Below are positions 6,717 to 12,201 of a DNA stretch of 12,201 nucleotides, piece by piece. The stretch's first letter is position 1; every line of letters starts with the position of its first letter. Where the stretch lies: positions 1-12,201 of the forward strand of contig DAIBBI010000005.1 of assembly GCA_027442615.1 (NCBI GenBank), given 5' to 3'. The notes below the pieces were generated by a model that saw nothing but the letters and a program-made list of their open reading frames with translations, did no database searches and was not told where the DNA came from. The DNA is from JAJZRV01 sp027442615. Lineage in GTDB: Bacteria; Pseudomonadota; Gammaproteobacteria; Burkholderiales; Ferrovaceae. Both the position numbers and the translations under genes were made by a program.

Positions 6717-7430
6717 TTACGCGTTGCCCTTGACCACCAGAACGGAATGTTCGGACTGCCCGATGACGCTTTTGGTGATGCCACTGCGGTATTGTCCCAG
6801 AACGATCAGGTCCGCCTGCAGGGTCTTTGCCGTGGCAAGAATGGCTTCATGGGGCTTGCCCGCAGTCCCCTTGCCGATCGTCATGAGCGTCAGCGGTAAC
6901 TTGCAGGCCTGTGACACCTGGGTGGCCACGGCGGCAACGGCTGCCTCCCCAGCCTCGGGATCAACGGCGGCCAGGATGGCATGCGACCACAGGCGCGCCG
7001 TGCGCGGCACGAACAGCATGCTGCAGGGGGCGCCAATGGCCACCTTGCTGACCATCTCGCCGATCATGAGGTTGGACAGGAAACTGCGCTGTCCCCGACG
7101 CCGCGCAATGATGAGGTCGGCGCCATATTCCCGCGCTTCCTGCACGATGGCCTCGTGCGGCGCTCCGGATTGCCGCACCACCAGGTCCAGTACCACGCCG
7201 GCCTCACGGGCCGCAGCACGCAACTGCTCCGCCCTCCCGGCAAATTCCCGCGCGCTGCGTGCGGCAAGATCAGGCGAGCCAATTTCGTATTCCAGGTGGT
7301 GAGCCACGGGAAACACCGCGCGCAGCCCCACCCCGCATTGGCGGGCGATGTCGAAGGCCAGCCGCTCGGCCCCGCTGTCAAATTCGGTATGTTCCGAGAC
7401 CAGTAAAATGCGTTGGAAGGGATGGGTCAT
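6717..7430 (-). CDS. Tandem universal stress protein with degenerate nucleotide sites
   Basis: This 237-residue protein contains a UspA-like first domain (about 1-145, starting PFQRILLVSEHTEFDSGAERL) and a shortened second one (about 150-237, ending ADLIVLGQYRSGITKSVIGQSEHSVLVVK). Both lack an intact G-x2-G-x9-G-S/T signature. Domain one has RRRGQRSFLSNLMIGE, with the first and third glycines displaced. Domain two has GQYRSGITKSVIGQ, with Arg at the second glycine and one residue fewer. Domain two is only about 88 residues against the usual ~140, lacking the middle part of the fold. It may bind no ATP and could serve as a partner of the intact single-domain protein encoded 22 bases downstream. 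ATG 7430 lies three bases after the stop of the upstream membrane gene and has no clear ribosome site, suggesting translational coupling. Confidence 0.88.
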   Translation of the reverse strand: MTHPFQRILLVSEHTEFDSGAERLAFDIARQCGVGLRAVFPVAHHLEYEIGSPDLAARSAREFAGRAEQLRAAAREAGVVLDLVVRQSGAPHEAIVQEAREYGADLIIARRRGQRSFLSNLMIGEMVSKVAIGAPCSMLFVPRTARLWSHAILAAVDPEAGEAAVAAVATQVSQACKLPLTLMTIGKGTAGKPHEAILATAKTLQADLIVLGQYRSGITKSVIGQSEHSVLVVKGNA

Positions 7431-7433
7431 GGT

Positions 7434-7847
7434 TTATGTGTGGTGATGAACGCTCACTCCCGAGGCAGCATAGAGCAAAACCAGCACGGCCATCAGTCCC
7501 AGTGTGGCATAGACATAATTTTTTTCCCTCAGATACACCGGCACCACCGCGGCGATGCTGAGAATGGGACAGGCCGAGAGGATGGCGATGCCGAGCAGGC
7601 TGAGAAAATCGCCCTTGTTGAGGGCAAACAGCCAGCTCCAGCCATCGTGCAGGCCCGTGGCCGCCGCATAATCTGCGGCGGAGAGCTTCCACAGTTGCGG
7701 CAACTGGTGAAGCGGCACATCGGCTGCGGCAAGGCCCGTCATGTACAAAACGAAGGTGACCACGAGCGTCACAAACCCCGTGAGCGTGCCCCAGTGCAGC
7801 ACCGTGGCGTAGCGCACCTGTTCCGGGGGCTGGTGGGGCTTGCTCAT
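7434..7847 (-). CDS. Small three-helix membrane protein, DUF1634-like
   Basis: This 137-residue protein has three clear hydrophobic helices: about 14-39, 82-106 and 110-130. A polar loop (about 40-80) with HQLPQLWKLSAADYAAATG and HDGWSWLFALNKGDF sits between helices one and two. The segment SLLGIAILSACPILSIAAVVPVYLREKNYVYATL resembles the DUF1634 pattern (helix with C-P-I-L, then charged R-E before the last helix). DUF1634 proteins are, to my knowledge, often encoded next to TauE/SafE permeases, as here: it starts six bases after the permease stop. That location favours a permease accessory subunit, but no function is established. The C-terminus ends with three histidines, which may be chance. 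Confidence in the gene is high; in the family name, moderate. Confidence 0.75.
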   Translation of the reverse strand: MSKPHQPPEQVRYATVLHWGTLTGFVTLVVTFVLYMTGLAAADVPLHQLPQLWKLSAADYAAATGLHDGWSWLFALNKGDFLSLLGIAILSACPILSIAAVVPVYLREKNYVYATLGLMAVLVLLYAASGVSVHHHT

Positions 7848-7852
7848 GGCGT

Positions 7853-8791
7853 TTAAATCCCCAGGCCCTTGAGCAGGGTGCGCATCCCCGCAAACAGCAA
7901 CATGGAGATCGCCACCTTGCGGATCAGGGCAGGATTGAGCACTGTCAGCAAATGGGCCCCGATGCGCGCGCCCATCATCATGCCCACCACGGCGGGCACC
8001 GCAATGATGGCAAGGATGGCGCCGCTGTTGAGGTAGTACCAGGTGGCCGAGGCGCTGGCGATGGAGAGGATCAGGCTGGAAGAGGCCGCCGCAAGTTTAA
8101 GCGGCACGCCCATCAGCAGGTTGAGGGCCGGCACGTTGGCCCAGCCTGCCCCCACGCCGAAGACTCCGCCCAGAAACCCAATCACCAGAAACAGCACGAT
8201 CCCGGTGGGGGTGCGGTGCACCTGCCAGGGAATTTCCCTGCCTGAAATCATGTCCCAGAACACGCCATGAATGCCCAGGCGTTGCGACAGTGCGTCAGGC
8301 CGGGGCACTTGGGGGTAGTCGGACTTCCGGGCCAGGATCATGAGCGCCGTAATGGCAAGGATGATGCCCCCCAGCATGATCTGGATCACGTTGGCGGGCA
8401 GTGCCAGGCCTACCATGGCTCCCCCCATGGAGCTGAGCGAGGCGGAAAGGGCGAGCGGCATCACGAGGCGCAGATGGGCCATGCCGTTCTTCAGCAGCGA
8501 GGGACCCGCTGCCAGGGCGCTGGCCATGGCCACCAGGAGGCCCGCCCCCCGGACAAAATCGAGATGGAAGGGAAAGAAGCCGCCCACGATGGGTACGAAC
8601 AACACGCCACCTCCCACCCCGGCGGGCACCGCCACGATGCCCAAGAAAAAGCACACCACGAAAAGCCCCAGCGGCCACACCCACCACGCCACCGCATCTG
8701 CCTGCGGCAGCACGTCGGCGGCCTGGACTGCCATGGAGCCGCCGAGCGCCAGCAGAAGCAACAAAGCGTAACAGAAATGCTTGATGGGCAT
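7853..8791 (-). CDS. TauE/SafE (TSUP) family permease, probable sulfite/sulfonate exporter
   Basis: This 312-residue inner-membrane permease belongs to the TauE/SafE family (PF01925), whose members export sulfite, sulfoacetate or related anions. The two family half-repeats are visible: GVGGGVLFVPIVGGFF near the N-terminus and GVFGVGAGWANVPALNLLMG in the second half, each followed by an alanine/serine-rich helix. The N-terminus begins MPIKHFCYALLLLLALGG, a signal-like helix with a possible cleavage after VQA at residue 24. This is an extra feature that many TSUP proteins lack. I chose ATG 8791 because it gives the usual length; the longer frame from TTG 8938 would add 49 residues with no membrane or family features. 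It heads a unit with the DUF1634-like gene and both stress proteins. The substrate is not determinable, but soeABC next door makes sulfite or sulfate likely. Confidence 0.88.
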   Translation of the reverse strand: MPIKHFCYALLLLLALGGSMAVQAADVLPQADAVAWWVWPLGLFVVCFFLGIVAVPAGVGGGVLFVPIVGGFFPFHLDFVRGAGLLVAMASALAAGPSLLKNGMAHLRLVMPLALSASLSSMGGAMVGLALPANVIQIMLGGIILAITALMILARKSDYPQVPRPDALSQRLGIHGVFWDMISGREIPWQVHRTPTGIVLFLVIGFLGGVFGVGAGWANVPALNLLMGVPLKLAAASSSLILSIASASATWYYLNSGAILAIIAVPAVVGMMMGARIGAHLLTVLNPALIRKVAISMLLFAGMRTLLKGLGI

Positions 8792-8793
8792 CG

Positions 8794-8809
8794 GGGCAGT
8801 ATACCGCCC
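8794..8809. promoter_or_regulatory. Near-palindrome over the TauE/SafE ribosome-binding region
   Basis: GGGCAGTATACCGCCC reads almost the same on both strands, with one mismatched base pair symmetric about the central GTATAC. It sits two bases before ATG 8791, exactly where the ribosome would bind, and no normal Shine-Dalgarno is visible there. It could be an operator or a leader hairpin that limits translation. Confidence 0.35.
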
Positions 8810-8871
8810 AGCGTCCCGGCATCGCACACTGGCTGCAGTTTTTATCAGGATTAAGATTAAGCTATCGTTGC

Positions 8872-8891
8872 TATAACTTAATAAAGTTATA
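8872..8891. promoter_or_regulatory. Perfect 8-4-8 palindrome, candidate operator
   Basis: TATAACTT (8872-8879) and AAGTTATA (8884-8891) are exact inverted repeats around AATA. The site is 65 bases before the winged-helix start and 81 bases before the TauE/SafE start, just upstream of the proposed plus-strand -35 box. An 8-bp half-site dyad of this kind is what a dimeric MarR-type protein would bind, and the adjacent gene encodes such a protein. The link is inferred from position only. Confidence 0.5.
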
Positions 8892-8895
8892 TTTC

Positions 8896-8926
8896 TTGCC
8901 ACTGCATGCGGCTTCTGGAATAAAAT
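8896..8926 (+). promoter_or_regulatory. Possible sigma-70 promoter of the winged-helix gene
   Basis: TTGCCA (8896-8901, five of six to TTGACA) and TAAAAT (8921-8926, five of six to TATAAT) are separated by 19 bases, slightly long. They would place transcription start near 8933, about 23 bases before ATG 8956. A perfect TTGACA at 8927-8932 is too close to the start codon to serve this gene. Confidence 0.35.
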
Positions 8927-8955
8927 TTGACACTTCAATCCCGTCTGGAAATGCC

Positions 8956-9291
8956 ATGAAAGCGCTGTTCAAATATCACAAGCTTGCCGAGTCGGTGGAA
9001 GCCCAGCCCTCATTCAAGGGGCTCGACCCGGTGCAAATTGAAATCCTGATGGCCATCGGCACCAGCCGGCTTAACGATCAGATGCTCACCGTCAGCAACA
9101 TTCTTGAAATGACCGAGCTGGCCTCTCCTGCCACCTTGCATGGACGCTTGAAGGAACTGCGAACGCGCGGATTTATCGAAATCGTCTCGGGTCAGGATAA
9201 CCGATTCAAGTTTCTGCAGCCCTCGGACCTTGCCAACGAGTACTTCAACGCCCTCGACCGCTGCATCAGAAAAGCAGTGCAGCTGGCCTAA
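8956..9291 (+). CDS. Small MarR-like winged helix-turn-helix regulator
   Basis: This 111-residue protein is a compact DNA-binding regulator. An N-terminal helical part (1-40, including LDPVQIEILMAIG) precedes a helix-turn-helix at about 44-70, with the likely recognition helix SPATLHGRLKELRTRG. A short wing follows (FIEIVSGQDNRFKFLQPS, 73-90), then a C-terminal helix suited to dimerisation. Similar small MarR-like proteins are common in Betaproteobacteria. No cysteine cluster or ligand domain is seen; the single cysteine at 103 is not an obvious sensor. ATG 8956 is preferred over TTG 8896, which would overlap the promoter region. The ribosome site is weak (TGGAA about seven bases upstream). 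It is divergent from the TauE/SafE unit and separated from it by a palindrome, so control of itself and that unit is a reasonable guess. Its TAA stop overlaps the convergent folC stop. Confidence 0.8.
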   Translation: MKALFKYHKLAESVEAQPSFKGLDPVQIEILMAIGTSRLNDQMLTVSNILEMTELASPATLHGRLKELRTRGFIEIVSGQDNRFKFLQPSDLANEYFNALDRCIRKAVQLA

Positions 9292-10589
9292 GCCGTTTCT
9301 TCCAGATAAGCCATCACGGCTCCCACCGTGATGAAGGACCCAAACACCACGATGCGATCTGCCGCCTGAGCCCCTCGGGCGGCTGCCTCAAATGCTGCCT
9401 GCGGCGAAGCGCAACTGCTCACGCTGCCGCGCACGCCAGACAGATGCCCCTGCATGTCCTGCAAGGAGGCGCCACGGGCCTCCTCGATGCCGGTGACGCA
9501 CCAGCAATCCACCAGCGGGTCGAGCAGGGCGATGACCCCTGCAATATCCTTGTCGCTGAGCATCCCGAACACCGCCCAGGTTTTGCCGTCGCAGGGCTCG
9601 GCGCGCAGGTTGGCGGCCAGCTCCGCCGCGGCATGGGGGTTATGCGCCACGTCCATGATGACAAGCGGCGCCTGGGACACCTTTTGAAAGCGCCCGGGCA
9701 GCGTGGCCGACTGCAGCCCCTCGCGCAGGGCCTCCATGGAGACCGGCAGGCGGTCCTCCAGGCTGAGGATTGCGGCCAGGGCTGCGGCCGCATTGCGATA
9801 CTGGAAAGCTCCGGCGAGTTTGAGACGCGGCAGAGCCTCGAGCGTGCGCGGGCCCAGTGCAAACGACCAGCCCCCGGCGCTCACCTGACAAGAAAAATCC
9901 CGCTCGATCTGCAACAGCCGGGCGCCCAGGCGCGCCGCCGTTTGTGCAATGGCGGCGGGAGGCTCGGGGTCGGCACAGATGGCGGGGCGCCCGGCGCGAG
10001 ACACGCCGGCTTTTTCAAAGGCGATGGCCTCGCGGGTGTTGCCCAGCCACGCCTCGTGATCGATGGCAATGCTGGTGACGATGGCGCAGTCGGGATCGAA
10101 AATATTGACGGCATCCAATCGACCGCCCAGCCCCACTTCCAGGATGACGACATCAAGACCGGCCTCGATGAATACCTGCATTGCTGCTAGCGTGCCAAAC
10201 TCGAAGGGGGTGAGCGACTGGTCGCCGCGCGCGGCCTCCACCTTGGCAAAGGCGTCGCACAGGCTTTGATCGGAAGCAAAAGAAGACCCCACCCGCACGC
10301 GTTCGTTGTAACGCACAAGGTGCGGCGAGGAATAAACACCCACGCGATAGCCTGCGGCGCTCAGGCAGGCGGCCAGCAGGATACAGGTGGAACCCTTGCC
10401 GTTTGTCCCGGCAACGGTGATGATGGGAAAGTTGGGATGCAAGGTCATTGCATCCCGCACTTGTGACACGCGTGCCAACCCCATGTCGATGGTCAGCGCA
10501 TGGAGCTGCTCGGTGTGCGCCAGCCACTCCGCAAGGGTTTTTGGCCCCGCGGAGGGCGGCGAAGGACTGCGGGCCATGCTCACCGTCAT
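9288..10589 (-). CDS. folC: Bifunctional folylpolyglutamate synthase / dihydrofolate synthase
   Basis: This 433-residue cytoplasmic Mur-ligase-family enzyme adds glutamate to dihydropteroate and glutamates to tetrahydrofolate. The ATP P-loop VAGTNGKGSTC lies at about 59-69. The folate-loop motif YSSPHLVRYNERVRV follows at about 85-100. The central-domain signature LGGRLDAVNIFDPDCAIVTSIAIDHEAWLG and the EKAG segment are present. The C-terminal ligase domain begins around LPGRFQKV and has MDVAHNPHAAAELAANL. Length is normal for the family. ATG 10589 is used; ATG 10577 four codons later is possible, and neither has a strong ribosome site. It follows fhs by 27 bases on the same strand, making a folate/C1 pair. 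It stops with TAG, overlapping the convergent regulator stop by four bases. That TAG shows amber works as a terminator in this genome. Confidence 0.95.
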   Translation of the reverse strand: MTVSMARSPSPPSAGPKTLAEWLAHTEQLHALTIDMGLARVSQVRDAMTLHPNFPIITVAGTNGKGSTCILLAACLSAAGYRVGVYSSPHLVRYNERVRVGSSFASDQSLCDAFAKVEAARGDQSLTPFEFGTLAAMQVFIEAGLDVVILEVGLGGRLDAVNIFDPDCAIVTSIAIDHEAWLGNTREAIAFEKAGVSRAGRPAICADPEPPAAIAQTAARLGARLLQIERDFSCQVSAGGWSFALGPRTLEALPRLKLAGAFQYRNAAAALAAILSLEDRLPVSMEALREGLQSATLPGRFQKVSQAPLVIMDVAHNPHAAAELAANLRAEPCDGKTWAVFGMLSDKDIAGVIALLDPLVDCWCVTGIEEARGASLQDMQGHLSGVRGSVSSCASPQAAFEAAARGAQAADRIVVFGSFITVGAVMAYLEETA

Positions 10590-10616
10590 TTCAGGGATGA
10601 GCAGGCCCGCATGGGC

Positions 10617-12201
10617 TTAGAACAGGCCGACGATGCTGCCGTTGGCGTCGATGTCCACCTTCTCGGACGACGGCACCTTGGGCAGGCCAGGCATGGTCAT
10701 CATGTCGCCACAAATGGCCACCACGAAGCCTGCACCGTTGGCAAGACGCACTTCGCGCACGTTGAGGGTGTGCCCGGTAGGAGCGCCCTTTGCGTTGGGG
10801 TCAGCGGTGAAGGACATCTGGGTCTTTGCCATGCAAACGGGGAAGTGACCGTAGTCCTTGTTCCACTCGTCGAGCTGCTTGCGGGCGTTGTCGCTAAACG
10901 TGACTTGTCCTGCGCGATAGATCTTGGTGGCGATGGTGGTGATCTTTTCCTGCAAGGTGATGTTGTCAGGATAGACGTAGGTGTGCTTCTTGCTGGATTT
11001 TTCGATCAGGTCCACCACGGTACGGGCCACTTCTTCCGCACCCTTGCCGCCTTCGGCCCAATGGCGAGCCAGGACGAACTTGCCACCCAGGGATTCGATC
11101 TTCTGCTTCAGCAGCGCCACTTCGGCTTCGGTGTCGAAGGTGAAGTGGTTGACCGACACCACGCAAGGCAGGCCGTAGTTGTCGCGGATGTTTTCCAGGT
11201 GGCGCTCGATGTTGATCATGCCCTTTTCCAGCGCGGCCAGGTTTTCCTTGTTGAGGTCTTCCTTCTTCACGCCGCCATGGAACTTGAGGGCGCGGATGGT
11301 GGCCACCAGGACGACGGCAGAGGGGTTCAACCCGGCCATGCGGCACTTGATGTCAATGAACTTCTCGGCACCGAGGTCCGCACCGAAACCGGCTTCGGTC
11401 ACCACGTAGTCGGCAAGCTTGAGGCCGGCCTTGGTGGCGATGACGGAGTTGCAACCGTGGGCGATATTGGCAAACGGACCACCGTGAATGATGGCGGGGT
11501 TGTTTTCCAGGGTTTGCACCAGGTTGGGCTTGATGGCGTCCTTCAGCAGGACCGCCATGGCACCGTGCGCCTTGAGGTCGCGGGCGTAAATGGGTTTGCG
11601 GTCGCCCTGGGTGTAACCGATGATGATGCGCGACAGACGGTCTTTCAGATCCATCAACGAGCTGGCAAGGCACAGGATGGCCATGACTTCGGAAGCCACC
11701 ACGATATCGTAGCCATCTTCACGCACGAAGCCGTTGGCGGTACCGCCCAGGCCCACCACGATCTTGCGCAGGGCGCGATCGTTCATGTCCACCACACGCT
11801 TCCACTGGATGAGGCGCGGGTCGATGCGCAGCTCGTTGCCGTGGTTGATGTGGTTGTCGATCAATGCAGCCAACAGGTTGTTGGCTGCAGCGATGGCGTG
11901 GAAATCGCCCGTGAAATGCAGGTTGATATCTTCCATCGGAACGATCTGGGCATAGCCGCCACCCGCTGCACCGCCCTTGACGCCAAACACGGGTCCCAGG
12001 GAAGGCTCACGCAGGCAGATCATGGTCTTTTTGCCGATGCGGTTCAGGGCGTCGCCCAGGCCCACGGTGGTGGTGGTCTTGCCTTCACCTGCGGGGGTGG
12101 GGCTGATGGCCGTCACCAAAATCAGTTTGCCGTCTGGACGATCCTTGATGCTTTCAAGGTATTCCAGAGAAATCTTTGCCTTGAAATGCCCGTACGGCTC
12201 G
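10617..12201 (-). CDS. fhs: Formate-tetrahydrofolate ligase, 5' end beyond the window
   Basis: This enzyme makes 10-formyltetrahydrofolate from formate, tetrahydrofolate and ATP. The frame is open to the right edge: 27 residues precede the first in-window start-like codon and begin EPYGHFKAKISLEYLESIKD, matching the family N-terminus. The visible part is 527 residues against a usual ~555-560, so about 30-40 residues are missing. The ATP-binding loop TPAGEGKTTTTVGLGDAL is followed by PSLGPVFGVKGGAAGGGYAQ and MEDINLHFTGDFHAI. Further on come GGPFANIAHGCNSV and, near the end, MTMPGLPKVPSS, all strongly characteristic. It ends with TAA at 10617-10619 and folC follows after 27 bases. The apparent start at 12119 is an internal TTG leucine codon, not a real start. 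Confidence 0.97.
   Translation of the reverse strand, partial: EPYGHFKAKISLEYLESIKDRPDGKLILVTAISPTPAGEGKTTTTVGLGDALNRIGKKTMICLREPSLGPVFGVKGGAAGGGYAQIVPMEDINLHFTGDFHAIAAANNLLAALIDNHINHGNELRIDPRLIQWKRVVDMNDRALRKIVVGLGGTANGFVREDGYDIVVASEVMAILCLASSLMDLKDRLSRIIIGYTQGDRKPIYARDLKAHGAMAVLLKDAIKPNLVQTLENNPAIIHGGPFANIAHGCNSVIATKAGLKLADYVVTEAGFGADLGAEKFIDIKCRMAGLNPSAVVLVATIRALKFHGGVKKEDLNKENLAALEKGMINIERHLENIRDNYGLPCVVSVNHFTFDTEAEVALLKQKIESLGGKFVLARHWAEGGKGAEEVARTVVDLIEKSSKKHTYVYPDNITLQEKITTIATKIYRAGQVTFSDNARKQLDEWNKDYGHFPVCMAKTQMSFTADPNAKGAPTGHTLNVREVRLANGAGFVVAICGDMMTMPGLPKVPSSEKVDIDANGSIVGLF

Larger units (their letters stand above)
8792..8955. promoter_or_regulatory. Divergent intergenic region between the TauE/SafE unit and the winged-helix gene
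   Basis: This 164-base stretch is AT-rich from about 8838 to 8935 and lies between two divergent starts. It holds a near-palindrome centred on GTATAC (8794-8809), a tandem GATTAA duplication (8849-8860), a perfect 8-4-8 palindrome (8872-8891) and a plausible plus-strand promoter (TTGCCA 8896-8901, TAAAAT 8921-8926). The layout is that of a regulator controlling itself and the divergent transporter unit. Confidence 0.6.

Noticed and set aside
8927..8932. Perfect TTGACA as a -35 box of the winged-helix gene
   Set aside because: A matching -10 would fall on the start codon at 8956; the TTGCCA/TAAAAT pair upstream fits better.
8792..8938. N-terminal extension of the TSUP permease to TTG 8938
   Set aside because: The extra 49 residues have no family features and would run through the palindrome and promoter region; ATG 8791 gives a normal signal-like N-terminus.

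Overview
This 12.2 kb window is bacterial, GC-rich (about 60% or more by eye) and densely coding. The protein repertoire points to a betaproteobacterium with sulfur-oxidising metabolism: a cytoplasm-facing sulfite dehydrogenase of SoeABC type, two different sulfur-oxyanion exporter families, a MarR-like winged-helix protein of a kind common in Betaproteobacteria, and a folate/C1 pair. The taxonomic placement is inferred from remembered family features, not from a search.

Layout, left to right. (1) On the minus strand, a YeiH-family (UPF0324) putative sulfate exporter, 32-1414. (2) An AT-rich divergent promoter region, 1415-1712. (3) On the plus strand, the soeABC operon, 1713-6261: molybdopterin subunit, four-cluster ferredoxin subunit and DmsC-type membrane anchor. 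(4) On the minus strand, converging on soeC with an 11-bp overlap, a compact four-gene unit read from 8791 to 6251: TauE/SafE permease, a small DUF1634-like membrane protein, a double-domain universal stress protein and a single-domain universal stress protein. (5) A divergent AT-rich intergenic region (8792-8955) with a perfect 8-4-8 palindrome. (6) On the plus strand, a small winged-helix regulator, 8956-9291, whose stop overlaps the stop of (7) the minus-strand fhs-folC pair. fhs (formate-tetrahydrofolate ligase) runs off the right edge.

How the genes may work together (inference). SoeABC oxidises cytoplasmic sulfite to sulfate and sends electrons to the quinone pool. The divergent YeiH protein and the TauE/SafE permease are candidates for moving sulfate or sulfite out of the cytoplasm. 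The winged-helix protein is the only transcription factor seen and is divergent to the TauE/SafE unit. fhs-folC looks like an unrelated one-carbon neighbour.

The most striking observation is in soeA. The long open frame starts at ATG 1794, but the same frame is open upstream from ATG 1713 and is cut only by one TAG at 1791-1793. Reading through this TAG restores a complete Cys-x2-Cys-x3-Cys-x27-Cys iron-sulfur motif. Its first cysteine lies just before the TAG and the TAG codon is one of the two x2 positions. This is either a fresh nonsense mutation, a base-call error, or amber read-through / stop-start reinitiation. TAG also ends folC in this window, so the genome does use TAG as an ordinary stop.
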